Shown: positions 11,011-26,000 of the stretch, in pieces
Layout: each line of letters begins with the position of its first letter
How positions within the stretch are numbered: position 1 is the stretch's first letter
From: Carnegiea gigantea
Taxonomy: Eukaryota > Streptophyta > Magnoliopsida > Caryophyllales > Cactaceae
Length of the DNA stretch: 64,000 bases
Assembly (NCBI GenBank): GCA_029747015.1
Contig: JAKOGI010000564.1
Span: 376,001-440,000 of the forward strand
Direction: 5' to 3'
Program-made: the position numbers and the translations under genes
The notes under the pieces: generated by a model
What the model saw: the letters and a program-made list of their open reading frames with translations, nothing else
Database searches by the model: none
What the model was told of the DNA's origin: nothing

Positions 11011-14000
11011 CTGAAAAAACGCAATCATTAAAACACAGGGAGGTCAGAATACGTGCACTTTTAAGACCAACATATGAGAGATCATCATGCAATCCTGGGC
11101 GTGCCTGAGGATGTTCCCAAACCGATCATACCCATATAAGAAGCACAAACACTCTCCATGGATTCACGCATCTACGCCACCACGTTTGGACACCCTTCGT
11201 GCCCTCTCAAATGCATGCTAAACATATAGATGGCGCAAAGAAATTGGGTTTAGCGATTTGTTATTGATAGCTGTAGGATGCAAACAGTATAAACAATTTG
11301 TTACTGCTCTTATCAAAACATGACGCCCTCTGAGGCAAAAAACACAAGTCATAAACATCCAGTAATAAAGTAAGTATTTGCTTATCACTGTGTGTCCACT
11401 AACCATATAGCATCCTATTTTTTGAACAATCACTCATGCATGTCAGCGTCATGTCGGGCCGTGTCCATGTCAAAAACAATGTTCATTCCTTTTTTGGGAT
11501 AGGAAAAGGTAATATATTGATAATGATAAGGAGCACATACATGAAAAAATGTTGATCCCACAAAAGCTACTTACAATCCAAAAAAAGGCTACCCACAAAA
11601 TCAGTTACATCAATCGAAGAACCGAAAACCTCCTCTTTCCAAAAGAATAAGGCCTTCAGCCACTTTTCTTCAAGAATAAGGCCTTCAGCCACTTTTCTTT
11701 CAATCGCTCAATTGAGGTTTCGACCCATAAAAAACCCTTCTATTTCTCTCCATCCACAACAACCGAAGGATGGCATGGGGAATAGCTCGAGAAACTTGAA
11801 ACTTGACCCTCCTCCCAAAAAACCCTTCCCACGCAACCTTTGTTCAGAGAAGCGCGCTCCGGGAGCGGCTAGGCTCACAAAAGCCCGAAGCCCAACTAGT
11901 TGCCCCTTGCAAGGGGTCAAGTGCAACTCATTCTTTAAGCCCACAGAAGTTTTTATGCGCTTCATACTGAGGTTCAAAGCGACCCAATCCCACGCATTAT
12001 GGCAAAAGGTCATGGGAGAGAGAAAAGGGAGCACACTCCATTGAAAAATACAAATACCTTTAAATTGGCACTTAGCTATGTCATTAAATTTCGAGTAGAA
12101 TCCTTTGTCTAACTGCATGCAATTGATTCGAGCATTGACTAAATTGAAGAGCGCTAATTTAAAAAACCCTAATTTTTGGATGGAAGGTTGGGCTATGGTT
12201 AAAGGCTTGTATAATGTTAGTTAGTTGACCAATCTTCTCCCGTACTTTTGCGATGACCGATCTACGCCAGTGGTCTGTTCCCATACTTGTTCGACGGTCC
12301 ATCTAGGCCAGTCAATTTCTGTATGTGCGTATGTGTATGTGGGTGTGTTTGTGTGCATGTATGTATGTATGTATGTATGTGTGTGTATATATATATATAT
12401 ATATATACCAAATATGGTGCATCCAATAATATGCAAGGAAGATTAAAGAATATACTTTTCTTCTTTTTTCACCATCCGTACGTCCTCGTATGCTATCAAA
12501 TATTGTTTCGTTATTTTTTTCCTTCTTAAAATGCCTTCAAAATTAACAAACCCAATATTCAAGAAGAAAGAGGACCACTTGGTGACCTTTAAGAGTGGCT
12601 CCGTGAAAACCCAGATTGATTACTTCCTGACGGGGCGGATAGTCGGAGGTTTTACAAAGACTGCAAGGTGATTCCTAGTGTGTGTATAGGAACTCTGCTA
12701 GTGTTGAATGTGGAGTTCAAATGTTCAAAGTAGAAGAAGAGGAGAGTCGGGGACCCTAGGGTTAAGTGGTGGACCTTCACAAAGGAGAACGCCATGTTAT
12801 TATCAGAGAAGATTACTGAAGTAGGAGCCCGAAGGCGGGTAGAGGATGCAGATACAATGTGGAAAGTAATGGCATACAATGTGGAAAGTAATGGCAGATT
12901 GTATTCGAAGGTCGACTAAAGAAGTCCTAGGTACTACTAGAAGGGGTGGTAACAAAATGAAGGGTGCCTGGTGGTGGAACGAAGAGGTAAAGGAGAAAGT
13001 CAGGGAAAAAAAAGAGGCATATGCGGATTTCTTGAATAGCGGAACCAAGGGAGAGAGAGTTGTTAGTAGAGCTAGATATAAGGCACCTAAGAAGGTAGCC
13101 AAGGAAGCTGTTGCGGTAGCTAAGAGCATGGCTTATGATAGGTTGTTCCATAGACTGGAGACCAAGGAAGGGGAGAAAGATGTCTTTAAGCTGGCAAGGG
13201 CTAGGGAAAGAAGAACAAGGGATTTAGATGTTGTGAGGTGCATCAAGGATGAAAATGATAAGGTGTTATTTGAGGATGCAGAGATCAAGGAGAGATAGCA
13301 AAGATATTTTTCCAATCTCCTCAATGGTGAACGGATGGAAGATTCCCGAAGCAGGGAACGAGAGTGTGGTGAGACGAGTGCGGATCCGCGAGAGTATGGT
13401 CACTTCAGTAAGGACGAGATTAAAGAGGCCATGAGGAAGATGCCCAATGGAAAGGCAGAGGGTCCAGATCAAATACCGATGGAAGTGTGGAAGTGAGGAA
13501 GGTTTGGAGTAGCTAACGGAGCTTTTCAATGTTATTATTAGGACCGCTAAGATGCCCGAAGATTGGAGGTCTAGCACAGTTATCCCTTTGTACAAGAACA
13601 AAGGGAATATTCAGGATTGTAATAATTTTAGGGGTATAAAGTTACTCAATCACACTATGAAGTCATAGGAAAGGATGATTGAGAGAAGGTTGCGGAAGGA
13701 TGTTTCAATTTCAGAGAACCAATTCGGTTTTATGCCAAGCAGGTCGACCATAGAGACGATTTACCTCCTTAGAAAACTCATGAGCTTGTATAGAGATAGA
13801 AAGGTGGATCTCCTCCACATGGTTTTCATTGACCTGGAGAAAGCTTATGATAGAGTTCCACGTGAAATTTTATGGAGACGCCTGGAGGAGAAAGGAGTGC
13901 TACCCTCGTATATTCGAGTTATTAAGGATATGTACGAGGGAGGTAGGACGAGTGTTAGGACGCCAGGAGGGATCACTAATGACTTTTTCATTGGTAGGGG

Positions 14001-17000
14001 CCTGCATCAGTCTTCCGCCTTGAGCCCTTTTCTTTTCACTTTAGTTATAGATGAACTTACGAGGGTGTTTCAAGATGAGTTACCTTGGAGTATGCTTTTT
14101 GCAAATGACGACGTTCTTATTGATGAGACCAGACAAGGTGTTAATGACAAATTGGAGCGATGGAGGCACACTGTGGAATCTAGAGGTTTTAGAGTGAGTA
14201 GATCGAAGACGGAGTACCTTCACTGTTGTTTCAGTGGAAGGGTAGATGCGGGGGGAGAAGTCACCCAAGATGGGAGGCCGATACCTAAGGTCGATAAGTT
14301 TAAGTATCTAGACTCGATAATTCAGCAGAACGGGGATATTGACGAAGATATTAACCAGCGAATAAAAGTAAGCTGGCAAAAATGGAAGTATACCTCAGGT
14401 GTGCTGTGTGATAAGAGGGTGCCCCTTGGATTGAAAGGCAAAGTCTATCGCACGGTATTTAGACCGGCCGTTCTTTATGGATCATAATGTTAGCCTCTAA
14501 AAAAGACGCAAGTCCAAAGACTGACGGTAGCAGAGATGAGGATGGTAAGGTGGATGTGTGGCTATACGAGGATACACAGAATTAGGAATGGAGTTATCAG
14601 GAACTTAGTTAAAGTAGCTCCCATCGGAGATAAGTTGAGAGAAACAAGACTCCGATGGTTTGGTCATGTGAAAAGGAGGAGTGGGGACGCTCCAGTGAGG
14701 AGATGTGAGAGGATCAGCATCCCCGAAGGCAGAAAAGGGAGGGGATGATCAAAGAAGAGCTTGGACGAGGTGATTAGAGAAGACTTGAAAGTTGTCGGTT
14801 TGACGGAAGACATGGATCAGGATAGGAAGTTGTGGCAGGATAAGATTAGGACCGTAGATCGCGCAGAGGCGACCCCGTAGTTTTCTTTGGGTTGCTGTGG
14901 CTTTTTTGTATGTGTTGTTTGTATGCAGGTTGTATTGTCTTCCGAGAAGAGTTCTCGTCTGCTTACCGCTGGTTGTCCAGGTATATTGCCTTCTTCCATT
15001 ATATTGTCCTTTTATTTCATAACTTCAGCAACTGATCTTGTATTTATCTTCTATTTATCTCGGGCATCCTCGCTATAGAATCTTTCTTCTATAAAATGTT
15101 TTCCTATTAAGGGTTTTTGCAAAATCTTTCTTCTATAAAAGATTTTCACAAAACTCTTTTCGTTGGTCTCTTGGAATCAACCTCTCTACGGGTAGGAATG
15201 CCGGTAGGGGTGAGGTTGCCTACAGCTGGATCTCCCCAGACCCCGCGAAAGCATGACCCACACTGGGAGGTGGTGGTGGTGGTGTTGTATAAGATAGTAT
15301 AGTATGATATTTTGGGATGTTTGGGATGTCTAATCACTTGTTTAACACTACCATCTAATTTATTTGCCACAAATATGGTTTGGGAATGATTTTCAAGCAT
15401 TTTTGAGTAAAAATGCATCTCGTGTCCAAAAAGCCCACGCCTTCGGCCTTCAAGCCCTTGCCCTGCCTGGCCAGCCAGGACCCTTTGTGCTTTTGTGCAT
15501 CTCGAACTTTTTTAATCCGAGCACGCAACAAATTGATGTCTCACAGATATAGGAATCACTCAATGAAGACCCAAACAACTCAAAGCCAACTCCCAAAGGT
15601 TTCTAGCTAATCGACAATGAAAGAATAAATGGTCTACTAATTCCAAATTGTCTTTACACATAAAGCATCTGTTGATAATGATTTATCTCTCTTTTGTCAG
15701 TTATCACAAGTTAGAATCATATCATGAGAAGCTTCCCACACAAAGACAGATACTTTAAATGGGGTCGCGGATTTCCAAATGGTACTCCAAGGGAAACCAC
15801 CATCTGAGAGTGAAGAAGAAGAATTCCAAAGAGATAAAGAGAGGGGAAGAAAAAAGATTTAACAATGAATTTTTCCGACTGTGGTAAGATTCTATCTAAC
15901 CATGTCACAGGAAAAGTCCCTCATAGAAATCCTATCACGCATGCTAAGGAATTGGTTCACACTATCATCATCTGCAAAGTTTTCACGAACATAGATGGGG
16001 TCCCAAACAACCAAGGCGCTCCAAATAATTAGAGACGAGCATCCATTTGCTGTAAGAGCAAAAAAATAGAGGAACCGTCACCCACCTCAAAAACGATATG
16101 AGAGATGATCCCAACCTTTAATAAAAAACTTCCAAAGACCCACTCCAAAAGTGCCATTCTCCTTCCTTGGGATCCAATCCAACCCCTGTGCCCCATATTT
16201 AACCCTAACTACAGTCCTCCAAAGCTTGTCTTTGTCATTCATAAACCTCCACAACCATTTGCCAAGAAGAGTCTCATTGAAAATGATGAGCACTCTAATG
16301 CCTAAGCCACCTTTAAGAAAAAGTTGCTTAACAATGTTCCCAAAAGGTACTTGAAATCATTACCAAATGAACCCACAAGAACCTTCTCTGAATGGCTTCC
16401 AGCTTGTTAGCCACCAAACAAGGAATAGAGAAAAGTGAAATAACGTAGGTTGGGATGCTAGAGATGATGCTTTTGATGAATCAGTCTACCCCCTTTTGTA
16501 AAATACTTTGATTTCCAACAAGAAAATCTCTTTTCAAATCTCTCAACTAATTCCCAAATGGATTTCTCTTTGAACTTCACACCCAGAGGAAGACCCAGGT
16601 ACAATGACGAAAGAGAATCTAAACCACAGCCCACCTGCAAGTGCGCATTGTCCACTTCCCCAACTGGTAAAATAGGAGACTTAGAAAGGTTGGCTGTAAA
16701 ACTAGATACTGCTTCAAACCAAACAAGAATGCAAAGAAGATTGATAATCCACTCACACTCGTCGTCACAAAAAATGATCGTGTCATCGGCAAAAAGATGG
16801 AAAATCTCCACGCACAACAAATATGACCATGCCACTAAAAAACCTGCAATCAAACCGGTTTGACAGGCGGTGGACAACATCTTACTCAAAACCTCCATAA
16901 CAAGGATGAAAAGGAGCTGTAAGATACGATCGCCTCGGCGAAGTCGTGTAAAAGCAAGGAAGAAGTCTGTAGGGGAACCATAGAGTTTTCAATCAGTATC

Positions 17001-20000
17001 TTATTAATATAAGTGCATTGACTCAAGTGGTCAGCCTAAAAATGGGCCAGGTTCTACCCACTAATTCCCTGGTCGTTTGAGTTTGAATTATTTCATTTTT
17101 TGGATTGGGAAATTTGTGTTGGATGCCGAAAATTCTGGGTTGGGTTTGCACAGGTTCATTTTAACGTACTCCTTCAAGTCATGGAAGGTAAAAATGTTTC
17201 CAGTGGGAATATTATTTACTCTCAAACATGTCATGCATACTCTAGAAGGAACCATTTTATGGGTTATTATGTTCCTTCTCTTTTCAAGGAGTCACTGATT
17301 CAAATCCACTTCATTAAAATCTACCCCCACTTTTTACGTACTCGTGGACATATGAGAAGGATGGGAATGAACATTGACGGGCTTTGGGACAAGTGGATAG
17401 GGTGGATGAATTGGTGCATCTCCGGTACTTCTTTTGCAGTGCTCACTTCTTACTTGTTAAGCATCTTCTTTACTACACGCCGCTTACTCCCTACTTTTTA
17501 ACAAATAACTTTTCATTACCTCTCTTCCCAATGAAGGTCTCCAAAACATACCAACATATACAGACAATTTTGTCCCTTCAGTTTACAACAATGGATGGTC
17601 CCCTCTCCGAGTTCATTCTCACAACAGAGCATGAAAAGCAAAATTTCAAGCAATTAAACCCCCAAATAGCTTTGTGCACCTTATACAATTAAAAAAATAT
17701 ATTTTGCTCTCGTCACATCTATTTATAGAATGCTTCTTTCCTTTGTATTCACAATTTGTCCTCTGTTCAGTCTAATCTAGTCCAATGTATCAATATTTTA
17801 AGTCTTCTTTCCTCCCAAGTAGATTATTAGACATTAATGTTGGATTTTAATATTGGCAAATAATAATCATATGAACCAAAATATTTAGTCATGATTAACT
17901 CAAAATAAAGAACTCTATAAACATCAAAAGGTGAACTAAGCCCCTTGAGTTGGCCCAAGCCCAAAGTTTTGGTCAAGTTTGGGCACGCCTCAATCCAAGT
18001 CCGAACTGTAACTGACCCTGCTAATTACCTGACAGAAGTACAACTAACCTAAATGCGAACAATCTGACCCAATTGACACCTCTATCTTGAAGTAATTGAT
18101 TACTCTAAAAATGCTTGACAGAATTTGATCAGGAGAATTTTTACTAGTTGAATAGATTGATATCAAAGACGAGCACTTACCACTCTACGAATCCAATTAC
18201 TTGCAACATTTCGCCATTTCAAATCACGCTTCAGGCTTGCAGCTGGAACCATCACTGGCTTGGAATCAATAAACTGAGTCTGTATTCTACTGGATTGGAC
18301 AGGAAGCTGATTGTTTGAAACATCTTCTGTATCCATAAGTTCATCTTCGCTTGAACCAAACTTAGAGAAAGGCTGAAATGATGGAAGAACAAAGCTATCT
18401 TCCAGGAGCTCAGTTTCATGCTGTAAAAAGAAATGGAAGGATTTAATTCATTGCTTAATCGTCTTCATGTCAAAAATATTGCAGAACATCACAAAGTCTT
18501 CACAAAAATACAAACATTTTAAAGGGACCCAGAGACAGCAAGCAGGAAAAGAATTGTCCACAGATACCAGAGATAAGGACACTAGTTCATTCACTCTTCC
18601 CATTTGCCATTTTCCTTTCCTACTTTATGTCTCAGCCGATTGTTAATCAATATACGCCACACTCAACGGTTTATAAACCAAAGGGTTGGTCTAGAGGGAT
18701 TGGGTCCACCTTCTGGCAAGGATGTTTATGTGCAAACGACATGAGAGGCATAAGAAAAATCTCCTCAGCCTCACCGCCCCCTTGTCTTTCATGCCTTCCT
18801 CTAGTAGAGGAACCTCATGAGAGAGAGATAGACCCTAGGATGCTGATGGAGTGCCTCATCAACACCCCCCCCCCAAAAAAAACCCAAAAAAAAAATTCTA
18901 CCAACAATAAATCAGTAACAAGATATTAAAAACAAGTGACCCACATTACTACACCTCCAATCACATTTGCAAACTTTCAACAGGCCCTTCTAGGTAGGTA
19001 TAAGGAGGTCCATGAGATAAAAGTTAGAGGAGGTTGTTAGTATCAACTACAGTGCAGTCTTTTAATCTCAGATCCCTCATAGATGAGTGGACACAAGGGA
19101 GTTTAGGAGAATGCCCTGTATTATACTTGGAAATGCTTGACGACATAGTGCAGTAGAAGCCTTTGCATGAACATTCCTAAGGGGTGGGGTCATTTGTGTC
19201 ATTGTATTTCTCATAAGGTCAGATATGGTCCCCTATCTATTTCTATCATGACAATTAGTATGATCGCGCTCCATCAAAAGACCACATCTCTTCATGTGCC
19301 GATCTTGGATAGGGATGCTTCAATTTCTTACTACCATGGGAAGAACCATGCTATTGAGTTTACTCAGTTTTTGTTCTTGATGCATTCTTGGACAATGATT
19401 AGTTGACTAGCTTATTTAACAAGTCGAATAGGTTACCTACCAGGAAGGGACTCATCTCCTGATCTACTTTGGTTGAGCCCAGCGCCACACATCAAGACTC
19501 CTTGCACCAAGATGTGAAGATGGTCTCATATATGCAAAAGTTATTTGACACCAATTTCCAGCACGTAGGCCCACTTTATCATGATATTTCACCTAACAAA
19601 TGGGCTCAAAAATTGATGATCTATAACTTCTTGGAAAGATGCTCGAATCTACTATAGGGATATGTAAATATTTCAAGTTGACGTTTACATTTCAGCTCCC
19701 TAAAATTTACATTTCAATTCCCTAAAGTGGCAAAATCATCATATGCGCCTGCTTGGATTTTTATCGATAAATTTTCTGAATTTGGGTAAAGTTTGGTTCC
19801 TACCTAATAATGTCCAATTAACCCAAGTCCAAGTTTTCTTAATTCCCTAAGATGTTTATTTTATGCCCATGTGCTAAAATTGACACTGGATTCGATTTGT
19901 GAGAGAAATGATCAAACTTAAAAGGAGCGCATAAAATTTAGTTTTGGAGCAATATGAGTTTTGGCTCTGTTTAAGGCGAATGCAGTTGTAATCATTGGCA

Positions 20001-23000
20001 TTTCTCATTAAGGAATGAATCTACACCCCCAAGAAAGAGGCTCCAAGTGATGGCACCCTCATTGGTGGACTACAACTCTCTAGAAGCTTCCTAGAAAATG
20101 GGAAAGAGATCCCAAAAAATTACAACTCATAGCAATGGTCATTATCCTTGGATTTTTAGTTTGTTTCTAGGATATTCTATAGATCTCTCATTGGTCCATT
20201 TACCCCATTAATATATCAGCTTATTCCCCTTATTTTGGGTGGGTATGTATAGACCCATTCCCTTTAATGTAAAGACAAGTTTGTTAAATGAATGAATTGG
20301 AAGGCTCAAAGTCATCTCATCTCTTAAAAATCTCTTAATCTTTATCTTTAAGTTAAAGTGTTGATTTAGAGTTTTTCCTTTAAAATTTTCCTTTGGTGGC
20401 TCTAAGCTTTCAGGAGAGAAATTAGATAAAGAGTGTATCATTTTAGGATCTCTTTTTTTTTTTTTTTGGCTCTAATCTCACAATCACCTCGATTGTTAGA
20501 AATTGAATCCAAACAGGAGCATCCATTGTGTTAGCGTTTCTCTTGCGTGTTTGTTGATCTTGGAAGTTGAAGATTGATTCTCATCAAATTGGTATCAGAG
20601 CTAGAGCCCCTCTTCTAGTTAGTTGTTGAATCAAAACCTTCATTTTCATCAATTCAATAAAAACTGCCAGCCTTCATCCCAAATCCACCCCTGAAAATCT
20701 AAGTCTTGTTTTTTTACCATGCTATCTCATTTACCCACCTTAATCAATCCTTCTTAGTGTACAAAAACCCATAAAAATAGCCCAAACACAATCCCAGACC
20801 CCAACACAACTCTAAAACTCCACAAAAAAAAGTCTTCACAAAAATCGCAGAAAACACCCGACTAGTGCCCGCCATGGTCATTCCATGGTCTATCCCGAGA
20901 TCCATGGCCATCATTCCCTCTTGAACTTTCTTTTCTTTCTCCAATCTGTTTTCACCTTTTGTTTTCCCATATCATTGAAGATGGAGTCATACTTTAACTT
21001 CAAAATCAAATAAGGAAAACTTAGAAAGCAAATGGCCCAAGTAAAGGAGGTCATGAAAGAACCTCCTTACTTTGATTGCATTAGTTTGGATCCTAACATC
21101 TATTTGAGATGGGTTCAAACACTTGAAAATTATATCAAGGCCAAATGATGTTTGGATAAAGAGAAGTTTCATGACAATACACAAAAACTCTAAGGTTATG
21201 CCCAATATTGGTTTAAATGTCTTAGTACCTGTTTGGCAAATAGCTGTTAGCTGTTTGTATTAACTGTTAGCTGTTAGCTGTTTGAGTTAGCTGTTTGTAT
21301 TAACTGTTTAAATTAGCTTGAAGGTGATGCTATCTATTTGTCTCTTATGATAAACATCACCAAACAAGTTCTATTTTTATTCTCAATGACCAAAGATGCT
21401 TTCTTCGAGTACTTGTCAAACTTTGCTTAGTGGACCATTGTTGTTTGATTATTATGTGAGTTGTGATAGACATGATTCCTACAAACACCAAGGCCAAGAA
21501 TTAGCATTTACTTCTTCACTCCCACCTCATAAATACAAACCAAGGGAGGGATGTGAGAAAGGCGTATACATGAATGAAACACAGGGTGAGAGAATCATCA
21601 GCAAGAACAAGCCTTTCACGGTGGGATCCCCCTTGATAATTATCATCTACCTCTTGAATGTGAGCCACTGCGATCTTTTGATGAGTTGCAACGAGTATTT
21701 TGGGATTTTCAACAAGTTAATGAGTGCTAGATCTTATACATTCAATTACTTTGAGAAAGGGCTCCTAAGAGTTTTAAGAACTCTCATATGTTCCAGAGAG
21801 GCGGCGTTTTTATCATATTGGGTATTTTTAAACCCAAAGGGAGTAACAAGTACGTACGATTCATGTCAATGAATTTCAACCCTAAGGATTTGAGGGCAAA
21901 TCCTTCTCAAGTGAGGGAGCTTGATACATATCGAGACCCCCTTATCCTTGCACCAAGATAAAAAGATGGTCTCATCTACCCAAAAGTTACTTGACACTAA
22001 CTTCTAACACTTAGGCCCACTCTATCATGAAATTTCACCTAACAAATAGGCTCGAAAATTGATGATCTGTGACTTGTTGGAAAGATATTCGAATCTACTA
22101 TTGGCATATGTAACAATTTCCAGTAGATGTTCACATTTCAATTCTCTAAAGTGGCAAAATACTCAGATGTGCCAATGCAGATTTTCATTGGCAAATTTGG
22201 TGCATTTGGGTGAAGTTTGGTTCCTACCTAATGATGTCCAATTGATGCAACTGTAAGTTTTCTTAATTTACTAAGATATCTATTTTATCCCCATGTGCTA
22301 AAAATTGACATTGGATTTCATTTAAGAGAAAAATGGTCAAAATTAAAAGGTGTGCATAAAATTTAGTTTTGGAGCAATCTATGTTTTGGCTCTATTTGAG
22401 AAGAATGCATCTGTAATCCTTAGGATTTCCCATTATAGAATGAATCTACACCCACCAAGAAAGAGGCTCCAAGTGACAGTACCCCCATTGGTGGAATACA
22501 ACTACCCAAAAGCTTCCTAGAAAATTTAGAAGAAATTCTGAAAATTACAGGTTATAACAATTGTCATTGTCTTTGAATTTTTGATTTATTTCTTAGGATG
22601 TTTTGTAGAACTTTCATTGGTTCACTTATCCCACTAATGTATCAGCTTATTCCACTTATTTTTATTTTGGTTATTTAATAAACCCATTTCCCTCCATGTA
22701 AAGACAACTTTGATGGATGAATGAATGAATGAATTGAAGGGCTAGAAGTGGTTTGCTCTCTTAAAAATCTCTTAATCTTTATCTCTAGATTAAGATGGTG
22801 ATGTAGAATATTTCCTTTAAAATTTCTCTTTGGAGGTCCTAAAACTTTAGGAGAGAGATTAGGTGAAACGTGTTTACCCTTTTAGAATCTCATTTTTTGG
22901 ACTCTAATCTCCAAATCACCTTGATTGTTAGAAATTGAATCCCAACAGAAGCATCCATTTGTTTAGTGCTTCTCTTATGGGTTTGTTGATCTTAGAAGTT

Positions 23001-26000
23001 GAGCATTGACCCTCATCGCCTAGTTTTATGACAGGTAATAAAATCCTTAGAATCCTGCTTTTAGGAGGTTTTTGCCTCTCTTCCTACTTTGCCTTTGTCA
23101 CCAACTTGATAGAGGGGTCCCTTGAAAGATTTTATGCAGTCCTCCTAATCCCGTTGAAGTGCCATATTTATTCGATGAATCAAGGCAAAATTTAATGTGT
23201 GATAATTTGCAAAGGGGGAGGCTAATTCAGGTGTCTTAAGTGCAAACCGAACTTAGAATCCATTGATCAATCCAATTTGCAGAATCCATTGATCAATCCA
23301 ATTTGCTAAATTAAGTGCACAGCGAACTTGTTGCATTGTACATTTGCCATGGCTCTTTGGGGCTTCACTTTCAATTGCCTTGGTTTTTCATGGGTCATGG
23401 TGCCAACATGTTCACTCCGGAGAGCTTCTTTGTAATGCAACCAAGAGCACATTACGGACATTGCTCACGCATTCCATTGAATTATCTATTGAATTATCTA
23501 AAGGAAGAAAACAAGTCTGCACCCGCATAGAGACAACTGCAGGGTGCATCAATGATAAGAGGTTGAACACTTGTAATTATGGGATCATGAGGATATTTGT
23601 TCTTGTTCATTAAGGTTCGCTCGTTTCAATAGAATTGTTTTTGGATGCAATTAGATCCTTTGCAAGATGCTTACTTTCATACACGCAATTAGATTATTAC
23701 TAATTATTTACACTTCTCAAAGGAGGAGGGAAGGAGAGTAGCAACAAAGGATTCAAAATGAGACTGTCCTGCAATGAAAAGGTTTCAGAATTCAGCAACC
23801 CACATTTTCCACATGACCAATCCAATCAAAGAATAGGTGCCATACTAGGCACGATGATTGTTCTATGAATGAGAAATGCGTTTATGCTACCAATTTATTA
23901 AGTTTTAGAACTTATCACATATGATAATTGCAAACCTAGTTATTATGCTAACAATAATTACATCATTATGTCAATCTTTCCAAACATAGGTACTAAACAT
24001 TGTTTTCTGACTCTTTTTGAAAAATTCATATTGCGAGAATTACAATCTACAAACTATAGGGCATTCTTAAAAGAAGAAACTTTAATCTAGAGACTCAGTG
24101 TTTCATGTGCCTTCAAGCAGAAGAATCGGTCAATCACCTCCTTGCTCATTATCGTTGACTATCGTCGCATTGTGGCATTTGTCTCTTATAGATAGGGATG
24201 AGATGGGTTCACCCTTAGAATGCCAAAGATGAGTTGGTGGCACAGAGAAGAAAATCAAGAGTGGGATTCAAAGAATTTGGAAGTTGATTCTTTAGACAAT
24301 ATATGGTGAAGTATGCAGACGGAAATGAATTGACAGATTTTTTAGGGTAAAGCTATGTCCTTCTATGATATCAAGCTATATTTTGTTTAAAATTTTGTAT
24401 AGTTACAGTGAACTGCCCAGTTGCGGTTGAAAGTTGCCTTTGTTGGGATTTGGGGATAGTATTATGCACAAGAGTTTGAATCATGATGGATTTTCTAATT
24501 TCTCCTTTTTAAATGGGTGACATCCCCTTGGTGACTTGCCGTCTTATTAGTGTATTCTTTTATTATTCATCAAAACAATTAAAAAGAAAGAAATTAGTGC
24601 AACTCCACAATGCCGCACCCATTATGCAATTGCGACCAAATATGCATTTCACACCCTTGGCACCAACACCTCACAGCCAGAGTAAGAGTACCCAAACATG
24701 TAAGACAACTAAGCACTATCGTCCTTATCTCACCCCAACAAAGCCTCAAAGTTGAAGAAAACATATAAGCGGTGTTTGGTAACAACAGCTGTTTGAGAGG
24801 ATTTTAGCTGTTTTGACCAAGTCAAACAGCTAAAGAGTGTTCGATAAAGAGTTGTTTGCAATAACTGTTTGGCTCCAAAAAGTTCTTTTTCAAAAAGCTA
24901 TTCCCATTAGCCTTTTGAGAAGAGCTTTTTGTAAAAATAACATAATTGTCCATAAGTTTGGAAAAATTACACACATCTCATTAAAAAACTAATTCATAAA
25001 TAAGGGCATAAATGAAATTTTACCAACACATTTTTTAGAAACGGCTAATTTTTACAAAACACTTTTTTTAAGAACAGCTAATTCAAACAGCTAATATAAA
25101 CCGCTAATTCAAACAGTTAACACAAACAGCTAACAGCTGTTTACCAAACAGGGCCATAAATAGCATCTGCCAGTCTTAAGACCAAATCCTGGCAACCTTC
25201 ACAAGACCAAATAGATCCCACCTCCAAATTCATCTCGTAATATTTGCCACTAAATGAAAAAAATTCATAGAACAAACACACTTATATTACAGCTACCGCT
25301 TCAAAAATCTAGAAATGGGATGCAGTGCTCAAGGAAAGAACACAAACGGGCTGCCACTTATCAAAGGATAATATTAAACAAACCCATAAGACAACATGTG
25401 ACCTTTAGCAACATATTTTTGGACAGTAATACATTGACTTTAAAATATCCGTAACCAATAACCTGAACTGAAAACCCGCTACCCGACCCGAAATTTCAGG
25501 TAGCTAAACCGAACTATTTGAAAATATTGGTTCGGGTGCTCGAACCAATATCTTTTCGGGTTATTGGTTTGGTTACGGTTCGGGTGTCTTGCGAATACGG
25601 GTACTCGAAAACCCGAAACTTTTTTTTTCATTTTTTCAGAACTTTTTTTATATTATCCATTCCCTAAAGACTTTGTAAGTCAAATATTCCCAAACCCGAA
25701 GAAGACAAGTACTTTGACTTCGTTGCATTGTTTTCTTTGACTTGGTTGGGCATGAATATGATGTTAATAAGCTTATGCCTTATGGAGATGCAGACTAATT
25801 AAAATATAAATGGTGGAAAGATATCGGTATATATTGTCATATTGTGTAATAATTTCAAGTACAACTTGGCGAAATACGACATTTTATAGCATTAATAGAA
25901 ATAATTATATTATGAATACAATAAAATTATTAGATAAAGTAGGAAAAAAAGGCTATAGAAAAAATGGGTTATTGGGTAACCGAAAACCCGAACCGAAATT

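Larger units (their letters stand above)
19460..23018 (+). mobile_element. Non-autonomous LTR retrotransposon with about 1.1-kb LTRs
   Basis: Two direct repeats, 19460-20586 and 21922-23018, share long ordered text (for example CTTGCACCAAGAT, GATGGTCTCAT, TATCATGA, TTTGGAGCAAT). The first ends CATCA and is followed after 3 bases by TGGTATCAGAGC (20590-20601), the tRNA-Met primer-binding site. The 1.3-kb interior has only a broken gag-like stretch ([13 protein letters not shown] near 21100) and a MITE piece. No protease, RT or integrase is present. The second LTR ends CATCG. The left LTR edge is uncertain, and the flanks do not show a clear 5-bp duplication. It lies in EPL intron 10, antisense to the gene. 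Confidence 0.75.

Noticed and set aside
12221..12529. Overlapping open frames on both strands near 12300
   Set aside because: They translate the GT/GTAT/AT microsatellite.
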